This document shows, piece by piece, positions 1 to 7,083 of a DNA stretch of 13,280 bases (the stretch's first letter is position 1; each line of letters begins with the position of its first letter). Made by a program: the position numbers and the translations under genes. This DNA comes from an uncultured Collinsella sp. GTDB lineage: Bacteria; Actinomycetota; Coriobacteriia; Coriobacteriales; Coriobacteriaceae. Where the stretch lies: NCBI GenBank assembly GCA_900554595.1, contig USHZ01000035.1:1-13280 (forward strand). Direction: 5' to 3'. The notes under the pieces are model-generated. The model was not told the origin of the DNA. It made no database searches and saw only the letters and a program-made list of their open reading frames with translations.

Positions 1-2
1 AG

Positions 3-656
3 GCCGAGGGCTTTTCGTGCGATGGCGAGTTTAAGGCCGCCGTGGCGCGACGGGTGCCCGATGCTGTGCTGCTCGACATCATGCTGCCCGATACCGACGG
101 CTTGGCGATTATGCGTCGTCTGCGTGCCGATCGCCTGACGGCGACGGTGCCCATTATGATGCTCACCGCCAAGGACACCGAGCTCGACAAGGTCATGGCA
201 CTCGATGGCGGTGCCGACGATTACCTGACCAAGCCGTTCTCGCTTATGGAACTCGCTAGCCGTTGCCGTGCGCTGCTGCGCCGCGGCGGCATGGTCAAGC
301 AGGCGAGCGATGTGCTCAGCGTGGGCGATATCGTACTTTCGCCCAGCCACCGCGAGGTGACCGTCGCCGGTGAACCGCTCAAGCTCACGCTGCGCGAATT
401 CGACCTGCTCGAATACCTCATGCGCAAACCTGGCGTGGTCTTTACCCGCGAGTCGTTGCTGCAGAGCGTATGGGGCTGGGACTTCGACGGCGGTTCGCGC
501 ACCGTCGACGTGCATGTGCAGACACTCCGCCAAAAGCTCGGCGAGCGTGCGAGCGCCATAGAGACCGTGCGCGGCGTGGGCTATCGTCTGGCCGAGCCTA
601 CGGCCGATGACGATGCCGAAGGAGCCGACAGCGCGGCTAGCGCATCGGAGGAGTAG
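3..656 (+). CDS. OmpR/PhoB-family response regulator (5' partial)
   Basis: This is a two-component response regulator that would bind DNA after phosphorylation by the adjacent kinase. The reading frame is open from the window edge, so the start lies upstream; about 28 N-terminal residues (first receiver strand and the acidic pocket) are missing. In the visible part the receiver has the phospho-acceptor Asp in the motif LLDIMLPDTDG (fragment residue 25), the switch Thr in MMLTAKD, and the conserved Lys in DYLTKPF. A winged-helix Trans_reg_C domain follows, with the typical segments LREFDLLEYL, TRESLLQSVWG, RTVDVHVQTLRQKL and RGVGYRL. The C-terminal tail of about 20 residues is acidic and Ala/Ser-rich. 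The stop codon is 3 bases before the kinase start, and the tail contains that gene's GGAGGAG ribosome site, so the two are one operon and probably translationally coupled. The targets cannot be told from this window. Confidence 0.95.
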   Translation, partial: AEGFSCDGEFKAAVARRVPDAVLLDIMLPDTDGLAIMRRLRADRLTATVPIMMLTAKDTELDKVMALDGGADDYLTKPFSLMELASRCRALLRRGGMVKQASDVLSVGDIVLSPSHREVTVAGEPLKLTLREFDLLEYLMRKPGVVFTRESLLQSVWGWDFDGGSRTVDVHVQTLRQKLGERASAIETVRGVGYRLAEPTADDDAEGADSAASASEE

Positions 657-659
657 CTC

Positions 660-2084
660 GTGGTCTTAGCCCCCCAGGGAAAACGCACCCTGTCGCATCG
701 CGTGTTCGCGACGATTTTTCTTTGCGCTATGGCGGTTATCGTGGCGTTTACGGTGCTGGGCGCGTTCTTTGTGCAAAATACCCTGGCAGATGCCACGAGC
801 GCCAACCTTTCGCAGGAAACCGAGCTTATTGCCGCTGCCCTCAATGAGCAGCAGGAGCCCATTGCCTTTCTGCGCAGTTTCGATCGCGAGGACTTGCGCA
901 TCACGCTGATCAACAAAGACGGGTCGGTTGCCTACGACAACGAGGCATCGCCTTCTATGCTGCCCAATCACGGCGATCGCCCCGAGGTCGTCAAGGCTTT
1001 CGAGAACGGCTCGGGTTCTGCGGAGCGCGCAAGCTCCACGCTCGACGAGATTATGCTGTACCGAGCTGTCCGACTTAATAACGGCCAGGTTGTCCGCTTG
1101 GCGCAGGCACAACCTGGCGTTGCGGCGATTCTGATGTCTCTCGTGGCGCCGATGCTGCTCATTGCGGCGGCAGGTGCGGTGCTCTCGTTTTTCTTGGCGC
1201 GTCGTGAGTCCCGTGCCATCATTGAGCCGTTGCAGGAGGTCGATCTGGATCATCCACGCCGCAGCTACGAGCATGCCTATGCCGAGATGGTTCCCATGCT
1301 CGAGCGCATTGAGTCGCAACGCCAGGAGCTCAAGCGCCAGATGGCGGTGCTGGCGGACAACGACCGCATGCGCCGCGAGTTCACGGCCAATATCACCCAT
1401 GAGCTCAAGACGCCGCTTACGGCAATCTCAGGCTATGCCGAGCTCATCGCGAACGGCATGGTCGAGGGTGAGGACGATCTGCGCACCTTTGGCGGCCGCA
1501 TCTACCGTGAGGCGGGCCGTTTGGCGGCGCTCGTCAACGATATCCTCACGCTTTCGAACTTGGATGAGGCTGAGCGTGCGAGCGATGGCGAGGCGGTGCC
1601 TATTGGCTCCACGGAGCCCATTGAGCTTTCGCGTGCTATCTACGCGGTCGAGCAGCGTCTTGAGCAGGTCGCTCGCCAGGCAAATGTGACGATAGGCCAT
1701 GAGACCAAGCCTGTGGTCGTCGAAGGCGTATCGCGCCTGATCGATGAGCTCATCTATAACCTGGCGAGCAACGCCATTCGCTACAACCGGCCCGGCGGTA
1801 CGGTGACGTTACGGTGCGGAACTAACGACGACGGGCGCCCGTATCTGTCGGTTGCCGATACGGGTATTGGTATTGCGCCCGAGGAGCAGGGTAAGGTATT
1901 CGAGCGTTTCTATCGCGTTGACAAGAGCCGTTCTAAAGCGCGCGGTGGAACGGGTCTGGGTCTGGCCATCGTCAAGCATGCCGCCCTGTATCATCACGCC
2001 TCGCTCGATCTGTCAAGCGAGTTGGGGGTGGGGACCACCATCACGGTGACGTTTCCCGTGCAACAGGACGAGCAGTTCGTGTAG
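660..2084 (+). CDS. Membrane sensor histidine kinase (PhoR-like)
   Basis: This 474-residue membrane sensor kinase is the partner of the preceding regulator. It begins with GTG at 660, preceded by GGAGGAG at 647-653. TM1 is about residues 14-38 and TM2 about 157-181. Between them is an extracytoplasmic domain of about 115 residues of the PAS/Cache-like type seen in PhoR-like kinases (ITLINKDGSVAYDN, then a RPEVVKAFENG segment). A short, degenerate HAMP-like linker (IIEPLQEVDLDHP) leads to the HisKA domain with phospho-acceptor His247 in FTANITHELKTPL. The HATPase_c domain has the N box (N367, N371), the G1 box DTGIGI (400-405), the F box FERFYR and the G2 box GGTGLGLA (429-436). All catalytic motifs are intact. 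Family knowledge links such kinases to phosphate or envelope sensing, but no pst, phoU or other target gene is beside it, so the signal is unknown. Confidence 0.95.
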   Translation: MVLAPQGKRTLSHRVFATIFLCAMAVIVAFTVLGAFFVQNTLADATSANLSQETELIAAALNEQQEPIAFLRSFDREDLRITLINKDGSVAYDNEASPSMLPNHGDRPEVVKAFENGSGSAERASSTLDEIMLYRAVRLNNGQVVRLAQAQPGVAAILMSLVAPMLLIAAAGAVLSFFLARRESRAIIEPLQEVDLDHPRRSYEHAYAEMVPMLERIESQRQELKRQMAVLADNDRMRREFTANITHELKTPLTAISGYAELIANGMVEGEDDLRTFGGRIYREAGRLAALVNDILTLSNLDEAERASDGEAVPIGSTEPIELSRAIYAVEQRLEQVARQANVTIGHETKPVVVEGVSRLIDELIYNLASNAIRYNRPGGTVTLRCGTNDDGRPYLSVADTGIGIAPEEQGKVFERFYRVDKSRSKARGGTGLGLAIVKHAALYHHASLDLSSELGVGTTITVTFPVQQDEQFV

Positions 2085-2104
2085 CAGTACTGCAAACATG
2101 TGAA

Positions 2105-2116
2105 TGTTGCGCAACA
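2105..2116. promoter_or_regulatory. 12-bp perfect palindrome, possible operator
   Basis: TGTTGCGCAACA is a perfect 12-bp palindrome (2105-2116). One further A/T pair at 2103/2118 lies outside a mismatch. It sits in the 140-base gap between the kinase gene and the polysaccharide-control operon, about 55-65 bases upstream of the candidate -10 box. Symmetry and position suit a dimeric repressor or activator. The regulator is unknown, and palindromes of this size can arise by chance. Confidence 0.3.
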
Positions 2117-2147
2117 ATGGTGCAAGCGCTGTATCTTATGTATAGAG

Positions 2148-2177
2148 TTCGGACTTGGCAAAAAGATGCGATATCAT
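2148..2177 (+). promoter_or_regulatory. Candidate promoter of the Wzz-like/kinase/phosphatase operon
   Basis: A -10-like TATCAT (2172-2177, 5 of 6 to TATAAT) lies 48 bases before the first start codon. The best -35 at 18-base spacing is TTCGGA (2148-2153), which matches poorly. The operon may therefore need an activator, or the real promoter may be elsewhere in the gap. No convincing terminator follows the upstream kinase gene, so read-through is possible. Confidence 0.3.
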
Positions 2178-2224
2178 ACGAGCAGTTTTGTCGATATGAA
2201 CTAGGGAAATGAAAGGCAAGCTGC

Positions 2225-2881
2225 ATGACCCTTCTCGAACTGTTCCAGCTGCTTAAAAAGCATCTTAAGCTGGTCATCGCTCTCCCGGTGGTCTGCGCGA
2301 TCGCCATGGGCGTCGTGTCCTTCGCCATGATGGACAACACCTACACCGCCACGACGAGCATGTACATTCTCGCCAAGACCGATGGTAGCCAGACGAGCTA
2401 CTACAACGACCTGTCGGCGAGCCAGATGCTCTCCAACGATATCGCGACGCTGCTCGATAGCGACAGCGTCAAGAGCGGTGCCGCTAAGGAGCTGGGTCTT
2501 TCCAACTTGGATGATTACAAGGTGAGCGTTACGAGCGAGACCACGACTCGTGTCATTTCGCTGTCCGTGACCGGCGACAGCCCCGACGGTGCCGCCGCCG
2601 TCGCCAACGCCATTGCCAACTCGGTGTCTACCGTGGCTCAGGACGTTGACGCCGCCCAGGCCGTCAACGTGATCGATAAGGCAAAGATCCCCAACCAGCC
2701 CAGCGGCCCCAACCGCAAGCTCTACATCGCGGTCGCCGCTCTGGCCGGACTGTTCGTCGCCGTTGCAATTGTCGTGCTGCTCGACATGCTCAATACCCGC
2801 GTCCGCTCCGTTGACGATGCCGTCGAACTGCTCGGTGTGCCCGTTATCGGTCGTTTCCCCGTTTTGAAGGGCGGTAAGTAA
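2225..2881 (+). CDS. Wzz/YveK-like polysaccharide chain-length and kinase-adaptor protein
   Basis: This 218-residue membrane protein is of the Wzz family, in the CapA/CpsC/YveK form of Gram-positive bacteria. It is the membrane partner that activates a separate BY-kinase and helps set polysaccharide chain length. TM1 is about residues 17-37, followed by an extracytoplasmic domain of about 125 residues (YTATTSMYIL, later a regular Ala-rich helix). The family's Pro-rich stretch IPNQPSGPNRK lies just before TM2 (about 166-186). The short cytoplasmic tail (DDAVELLGVPVIGRFPV) is the region that docks the kinase in characterised systems. The start is ATG with AAAGG at 2212-2216, 8 bases upstream. 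It is the first gene of the module; the kinase starts 3 bases after its stop. Length and topology are normal for the family. Confidence 0.9.
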   Translation: MTLLELFQLLKKHLKLVIALPVVCAIAMGVVSFAMMDNTYTATTSMYILAKTDGSQTSYYNDLSASQMLSNDIATLLDSDSVKSGAAKELGLSNLDDYKVSVTSETTTRVISLSVTGDSPDGAAAVANAIANSVSTVAQDVDAAQAVNVIDKAKIPNQPSGPNRKLYIAVAALAGLFVAVAIVVLLDMLNTRVRSVDDAVELLGVPVIGRFPVLKGGK

Positions 2882-2884
2882 TTC

Positions 2885-3640
2885 ATGGCCCGTAAAAAGA
2901 AAACCAGCGATACTCTCGCCTTTAGCAACGCAGCCAAGACGCTGCTGGCAAACATTCGCTTTGCGAGTGTCGATACGCCGATCAAGTCCATTACGGTGAC
3001 TTCTTCCATTCCCAACGAGGGCAAGTCCACCATCGCGCTCAACCTGGCCCAGGCCATCGCAACCAGCGGCAAGAGCGTTCTGCTCGTTGAGTGCGACATG
3101 CGTCACCGTACGCTTGCCAACCTGCTGGGTCTCCGTCATTCCGGTGGCCTGTACGCCGTCCTTTCCGACCAGATGTCGATTGACGAGGCTGTCGTCGAAA
3201 CCGGTCAGCCCAACTTCTTCTTCCTCGATGCCGAGCCGCGCATTCCCAACCCGGCTGACATTATCGCCTCGCGCCGCTTTGCCAAGCTGGTTGCCGCGCT
3301 GGAGGAGAAGTACCAGTACGTCATTTTCGATACGCCGCCCGTGGGCACCTTTGTCGATGCCGCCGAGGTCGCCGCGATTACCGACGGCACCATCTACGTT
3401 ATCCGTGAGGATTTCGCCAAGCGCAACGAGATCCTTGCCGCCTTTGACCAGCTCAACAAGGCCGAGGTTAACGTAATTGGCACGGTCATGAACTGCTGCG
3501 AGACCTCGAGCCATGACTACTATTACTCTTACTATGGCGAGGACAAGGGCCAGAACAACGCTGTTGCCGGAGTTAACCCTGCTGTTGGCGGTGCCGCTGC
3601 AACGGGGACCCCTGCGAAGGCGAAGCGTTTTAAGAAATAG
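2885..3640 (+). CDS. Bacterial tyrosine kinase (CpsD/CapB/YwqD type)
   Basis: This 251-residue cytoplasmic BY-kinase couples ATP-dependent tyrosine autophosphorylation to capsule or exopolysaccharide assembly, together with the Wzz-like adaptor encoded just upstream. Visible motifs are Walker A SSIPNEGKST (40-49, Lys47), Walker A' VLLVECDMR (65-73, Asp71) and Walker B VIFDTPP (146-152). The C-terminal autophosphorylation cluster has five tyrosines in seven residues, DYYYSYYGED (211-220). After the cluster comes an unusual Ala/Gly/Pro-rich tail of about 30 residues ending in basic residues (KAKRFKK); many homologues stop sooner. The N-terminus is basic (MARKKK). The gene is 3 bases after its adaptor and 24 bases before the phosphatase, so the module is a single transcription unit. 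All catalytic motifs are intact. Confidence 0.93.
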   Translation: MARKKKTSDTLAFSNAAKTLLANIRFASVDTPIKSITVTSSIPNEGKSTIALNLAQAIATSGKSVLLVECDMRHRTLANLLGLRHSGGLYAVLSDQMSIDEAVVETGQPNFFFLDAEPRIPNPADIIASRRFAKLVAALEEKYQYVIFDTPPVGTFVDAAEVAAITDGTIYVIREDFAKRNEILAAFDQLNKAEVNVIGTVMNCCETSSHDYYYSYYGEDKGQNNAVAGVNPAVGGAAATGTPAKAKRFKK

Positions 3641-3664
3641 CAACGACGCGGATAAGAGGGCGAT

Positions 3665-4312
3665 ATGAGAGACATCCACTGCCATATCCTGCCCGGTGTT
3701 GACGACGGCGCGGCGAACCTCGAGCAAAGCTTGGCGATGCTCGAGGCGGCCCGCGCCGTCGGCGTTACGCACGTGGTGTGTACGCCGCACTGCCGGGACC
3801 CGTATTTTGACTTCGAAAAAATGTGGGAGGCCTATCGACTGCTTTGCACGCATGCGGGCGATATGCATTTGCAGATGGGCTTTGAGGTCAATCATGCCAA
3901 GCTCATGGATTTGGGCATCGAATGGGCCGATCGCCTGCATTTCGATGGCTCAAACGAGTTTTTGCTTGAGCTCTCGACGCGTGCTGATTCGTATGACTTT
4001 GAGGAATACGAGAACACGATCTACGACTTGCAGTGTCGTGGTTACCAGGTGATTATTGCCCATCCCGAGCGCTATCGTGCGATTCAAAAGGATGTGAGCG
4101 TGGCTGAACGCCTGGTCGACCTGGGCTGCAAATTGCAGGCTTCGGCGGACTTTATCGCGGGTGGACGATTCGGTCACGAAAAGAAGCCGGCGCAGCGCCT
4201 GTTTAAGCAGGGCCTGTACAGCTATATCGCGAGCGATGCCCACAACGTGGGCCACTACGATTGCCTGGCAAAAGCGCGCGCGAAGTTTAGCGCGGGAGCT
4301 CATTTCCGCTAA
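3665..4312 (+). CDS. PHP-family tyrosine-protein phosphatase (CpsB/CapC/YwqE type)
   Basis: This metal-dependent phosphatase is expected to dephosphorylate the tyrosine cluster of the preceding kinase. It is 215 residues and carries the PHP metal-binding motifs: HCHILPGVDDG (5-15, His5 and His7), TPH (His42), the Glu in GFEV (Glu74), AHPER (His133) and SDAHN (Asp191, His193). All expected ligands are present, so it should be active. The protein ends only about 22 residues after SDAHN, whereas CpsB-type enzymes usually run roughly 25-30 residues further. I saw no obvious frameshift that would restore a longer end, so this is either a lineage form or a shortened C-terminus. The start is ATG with AGAGGG just upstream. 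Alternative reading: a PHP-type hydrolase with another substrate, but the neighbours make the phosphatase call strong. Confidence 0.9.
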   Translation: MRDIHCHILPGVDDGAANLEQSLAMLEAARAVGVTHVVCTPHCRDPYFDFEKMWEAYRLLCTHAGDMHLQMGFEVNHAKLMDLGIEWADRLHFDGSNEFLLELSTRADSYDFEEYENTIYDLQCRGYQVIIAHPERYRAIQKDVSVAERLVDLGCKLQASADFIAGGRFGHEKKPAQRLFKQGLYSYIASDAHNVGHYDCLAKARAKFSAGAHFR

Positions 4313-4319
4313 AATTTTT
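4292..4319 (+). terminator. Weak terminator-like hairpin at the phosphatase stop codon
   Basis: GCGGGA (4292-4297) can pair with TTCCGC (4304-4309, one G-T wobble) around a 6-base loop. A run of five T follows at 4315-4319, five bases beyond the stem. The stem is short and the T run is displaced, so termination would be partial at best. It could set the acetyltransferase gene apart from the polysaccharide module. Confidence 0.25.
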
Positions 4320-4351
4320 CCCCAACGTTCGCATCGAATGAAGGGGCTGCT

Positions 4352-4852
4352 ATGGATATCCAACTTAAGACGGGTTGCTTTGATGACGCGGCGCTGGTGC
4401 GCCGCGCCGTTTTTATGGACGAGCAAGGCTACGAGAGCGAATTCGACGCTATCGATGAGGCGCCGACTTGCATCCATGTGACGCTGTACGTGGACGGCGA
4501 GCTCACCGGCTGCTCGCGCGTGTTTCCCGAGGAACTCGAACGTGTGGCCGACGCGGAGGCCCCGGTGTCGCCGGCGTGCGATATGGACGAAGGCGTCGCG
4601 GCGGGGGAGACCTATATTATGGGCCGCGTTGCGGTGCTATCCCCAATGCGTCGCCGCGGTCTGGCGAGCAAGATTGTCGAGGCCAGCGAAGCTGCTGCGC
4701 GCGATGCCGGCGCCAAGCTCATAAAGCTGCACGCGCAGGAGTATGTGTTGCCGCTCTACGCCAAGGCGGGCTACACGCAGATCGCGCCGGTGGACTATGA
4801 GGACGAAGGCCAGCCCCACGCCTGGATGGCCAAGCGCATGGGCGACAGATAG
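4352..4852 (+). CDS. GNAT-family N-acetyltransferase
   Basis: This 166-residue protein has the GNAT fold and would transfer an acetyl group from acetyl-CoA to an amine of unknown identity. The N-terminal part (VRRAVFMDEQGYESEFDAID) and the following strands (IHVTLYVDGELTGCSRVF) match the small-molecule GNAT type. The acetyl-CoA site is motif A, GRVAVLSPMRRRGLASKIV (91-109), with the R-x-x-G-x-A phosphate-binding loop at 101-106. Motif B is LHAQEYVLPLYAKAGYTQ (126-143). The C-terminus PHAWMAKRM is common in ElaA/YjcF-like members. The start is ATG with AAGGGG about 8 bases upstream. It lies 39 bases after the phosphatase and could be co-transcribed, but nothing in the sequence ties it to polysaccharide. 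The substrate cannot be predicted. Confidence 0.9.
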   Translation: MDIQLKTGCFDDAALVRRAVFMDEQGYESEFDAIDEAPTCIHVTLYVDGELTGCSRVFPEELERVADAEAPVSPACDMDEGVAAGETYIMGRVAVLSPMRRRGLASKIVEASEAAARDAGAKLIKLHAQEYVLPLYAKAGYTQIAPVDYEDEGQPHAWMAKRMGDR

Positions 4853-4961
4853 GGACGGTCCTTTTCTGCCGGTAGTCGGGGGCACTCCTCGGCAATTGGC
4901 GCATGGGGCATTGCAACATACAGTTTTTCGATTCCGTATGTATATATGCGCGCGAATGGGT

Positions 4962-4969
4962 TATAAAAT
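4962..4969 (+). promoter_or_regulatory. Candidate -10 element of the htpG promoter
   Basis: TATAAAAT lies 85 bases before the htpG start codon in an A/T-rich island (from about 4911) that stands out from the GC-rich surroundings. No good -35 box is found at 16-18 bases upstream. Transcription from here would give a leader of about 80 bases containing the hairpin described next. I looked for CIRCE (TTAGCACTC/GAGTGCTAA) and HAIR heat-shock operators in this gap and saw neither. Confidence 0.35.
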
Positions 4970-4997
4970 CTAAGTCTGAACATAGCAGGTCTGCGAT

Positions 4998-5023
4998 GCG
5001 GCTCGGGCAACCGGGCCGTTTTT
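4998..5023 (+). terminator. Terminator-like hairpin with GCAA tetraloop in the htpG leader
   Basis: CGGCTCGG (4999-5006) pairs with CCGGGCCG (5011-5018), giving 8 pairs with one T-G wobble, around a GCAA (GNRA) tetraloop. Five T follow directly (5019-5023). This is a textbook intrinsic-terminator shape. It ends only 30 bases before the htpG start, too little room for a separate promoter downstream. It therefore either ends read-through from the acetyltransferase gene while htpG depends on partial bypass, or acts as an attenuator of htpG. Confidence 0.6.
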
Positions 5024-5045
5024 GCGGACGGGGGTAGCGCGAAAG
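5019..5045 (+). promoter_or_regulatory. Possible fourU-like RNA thermometer masking the htpG Shine-Dalgarno
   Basis: TTTTTGCG (5019-5026) can form an uninterrupted 8-pair helix with CGCGAAAG (5038-5045) around an 11-base loop: three G-C/C-G pairs, one U-G, three U-A and one U-G. The right arm covers most of the Shine-Dalgarno sequence AAAGGA (5042-5047) in front of the ATG at 5054. A run of U against the ribosome site is the hallmark of fourU thermometers, and htpG is a heat-shock gene. The same U run is the tail of the hairpin at 4998-5018, so the two roles would compete. This is a prediction from pairing by eye only. Confidence 0.35.
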
Positions 5046-5053
5046 GACTGCAC

Positions 5054-7078
5054 ATGCGTCAATTTAAGACCGAGAGCAAAAAACTGCTCGACCTCATGAT
5101 CAACTCCATCTACACCAATAAGGAAATCTTCCTGCGCGAGCTTATCTCCAACGCGAGCGATGCCGTCGACAAGCTCAACTTTAAGAGCCTGCAGGATCCG
5201 AGTGTCAAGCTCGACCAGGGCGACCTGGCCATCCGTGTTTCCTTTGATAAAGATGCCCGTACCATCACCATTTCGGATAACGGTATCGGCATGACCGCCG
5301 AGGAGCTCGAGCGCAACCTGGGCACCATCGCCCATTCCGGTTCCGAGGAGTTTAAGACCGAGAACGCCGAGCAACAGGGTTCCGATGTCGACATCATCGG
5401 TCAGTTTGGTGTGGGTTTCTACTCCGCCTTTATGGTCGCCAGTCACGTGAAGGTCGTCAGCCGCGCTTATGGCGAGGATACTGCCCACGTTTGGGAGTCC
5501 GACGGTCTTGAAGGCTACACCATCGAGGATGGCGAGCGTGCTGAGCACGGTACCGATGTCATCCTGACGCTGCGCGAGAACGAGAAGCTCGACGCCGACG
5601 GCGAGGCCGAGACCTACGATCGCTTCCTGACCGAGTGGGGCCTCAAGAGCCTGATTCAGCAGTACAGCAACTATGTGCGCTACCCGATTCAGATGATGGT
5701 GAGCAAGAGCCGCCAGAAACCCAAGCCCGAGGACGCCGGCGACGACTACAAGCCCGAGTACGAGGACTACCAGGAGCTCGAGACCATCAACTCCATGACG
5801 CCGATTTGGAAAAAGCGCAGCTCCGATGTTGAGCAGAAGGATTACAACGAGTTCTACAAGTCCACGTTCCACGACTTTGACGATCCCGCGCGCACCATCA
5901 GCTTCCACGCCGAGGGCACGCTTGAGTACGATGCGCTGCTGTTTGTGCCGGGTCGCGCCCCGTTCGATCTGTACAGCAAGGACTACGAGAAGGGCCTGGC
6001 GCTCTACAGCTCCAACGTGCTGATTATGGAGAAGTGCGACGACCTGCTGCCCGACTACTACAACTTTGTGCGTGGTGTCGTGGACTCTGCCGACGTGACG
6101 CTTAATATTTCGCGTGAGACCCTGCAGCAGAACCGTCAGCTCAAGGCCATTGCCAAGCGTGTCGAGAAGAAGATCACTGCCGATCTTGAGGATATGCGCG
6201 ACAACGACCGCGAGGCATACGAGAAGTTCTTTGAGAACTTTGGTCGCGGTCTTAAGTACGGCATCTACTCGAGCTACGGCATGAAGGCCGACGAGCTCGC
6301 CGACCTGCTGCTGTTCTGGTCTGCCAAGGAGCAGAAGATGATCACCCTTGCCGAGTATGCCAAGGGCATGCCCGAGGGCCAGAAGGCAATCTACTATGCC
6401 GCCGGCGATTCGCGCGAGCGTCTGGCCAAGATGCCCGTCGTGAAGGGCGTGCTCGACCGCGGCTACGATGTACTGCTGCTGACGCAGGACGTGGATGAGT
6501 TCACCTTCCAGGCCATGCGCGAGTACGTGGCTGCCGATATGCCCAAGGTCTACGAGGATGACGCTGCTCGCGAGGCTGCCGAGAAGGCGGTTGCCGATGG
6601 TGCCGAGCCTGAGGTTGAGGATCGTCACTTGGAGCTTAAGAACGTCGCGACCGGCGATCTTGACTTGGCGACCGATGACGAGAAGAAGGAGGCCGAGGAC
6701 GCCACCAAGGAGAACGAGGACCTCTTTAACGCCATGAAGGAGGCGCTCGGCGACAAGGTCGAGAAGGTTGCCGTCTCTGCGCGTCTGACCGATGCTCCCG
6801 CCTGCATCACCACCGAGGGTCCGCTTTCGCTCGAGATGGAGAAGGTGCTTCAGAAGGGTCCCGAGGGCACGCCCGACGGTATGCCCAAGAGCCAGCGCGT
6901 GCTCGAGCTCAACGCTAAACACCCGGTCTTCGCCAAGCTCGTCGCTGCCCAGAAGGCGGGCGACGCCGACAAGATCAAGCAGTACTCCGGCCTGCTCTAC
7001 GACCAGGCCCTGCTCGTCGAGGGCATTCTCCCCGAGGATCCCGTAGCCTTCGCTGCGGCCATTTGCGAACTAATGTAG
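5054..7078 (+). CDS. htpG: Molecular chaperone HtpG (Hsp90)
   Basis: This is bacterial Hsp90, a cytosolic homodimeric ATP-dependent chaperone that remodels client proteins, often together with DnaK. It is 674 residues, about 50 longer than the E. coli protein. The GHKL ATPase domain shows ELISNASDA (29-37, catalytic Glu29), DNGIGM (75-80), IAHSGSEEF (92-100) and GQFGVGFYSAF (116-126). The middle domain ends near residue 510 and contains NISRETLQQNR with the gamma-phosphate-contacting Arg354. The C-terminal dimerisation domain includes SARLTDAPACIT. The extra length lies mostly in a highly charged stretch around residues 505-565, rich in Glu, Asp, Lys and Ala. The ATG start has AAAGGA at 5042-5047. 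The gene appears monocistronic: a structured leader precedes it and hairpins follow. Confidence 0.98.
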   Translation: MRQFKTESKKLLDLMINSIYTNKEIFLRELISNASDAVDKLNFKSLQDPSVKLDQGDLAIRVSFDKDARTITISDNGIGMTAEELERNLGTIAHSGSEEFKTENAEQQGSDVDIIGQFGVGFYSAFMVASHVKVVSRAYGEDTAHVWESDGLEGYTIEDGERAEHGTDVILTLRENEKLDADGEAETYDRFLTEWGLKSLIQQYSNYVRYPIQMMVSKSRQKPKPEDAGDDYKPEYEDYQELETINSMTPIWKKRSSDVEQKDYNEFYKSTFHDFDDPARTISFHAEGTLEYDALLFVPGRAPFDLYSKDYEKGLALYSSNVLIMEKCDDLLPDYYNFVRGVVDSADVTLNISRETLQQNRQLKAIAKRVEKKITADLEDMRDNDREAYEKFFENFGRGLKYGIYSSYGMKADELADLLLFWSAKEQKMITLAEYAKGMPEGQKAIYYAAGDSRERLAKMPVVKGVLDRGYDVLLLTQDVDEFTFQAMREYVAADMPKVYEDDAAREAAEKAVADGAEPEVEDRHLELKNVATGDLDLATDDEKKEAEDATKENEDLFNAMKEALGDKVEKVAVSARLTDAPACITTEGPLSLEMEKVLQKGPEGTPDGMPKSQRVLELNAKHPVFAKLVAAQKAGDADKIKQYSGLLYDQALLVEGILPEDPVAFAAAICELM

Positions 7079-7083
7079 TTGGG

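Noticed and set aside
2084..2093. GCAGTACTGC palindrome at the end of the histidine kinase gene as a terminator
   Set aside because: It could form only a 3-bp stem with a 4-base loop and has no following T run.
2201..3940. A 579-codon minus-strand frame across the adaptor, kinase and phosphatase genes
   Set aside because: It overlaps three genes with clear motifs and has no family features of its own.
4853..4900. GGGACGGTCCTTTT just after the acetyltransferase gene, resembling part of a REP-type repeat
   Set aside because: Only a short core is present, without the second arm that would make a full element, and the mini-hairpin has too small a loop to be a terminator.
4853..5053. CIRCE or HAIR heat-shock operator upstream of htpG
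   Set aside because: I searched the gap by eye for the known inverted repeats and did not find either, even allowing a few mismatches.
4970..6922. A 650-codon open frame on the minus strand opposite htpG
   Set aside because: It is a mirror of the strongly biased htpG codons. The protein is Leu/Gly/Val/His-rich low-complexity text with no recognisable domain and no sensible ribosome site.
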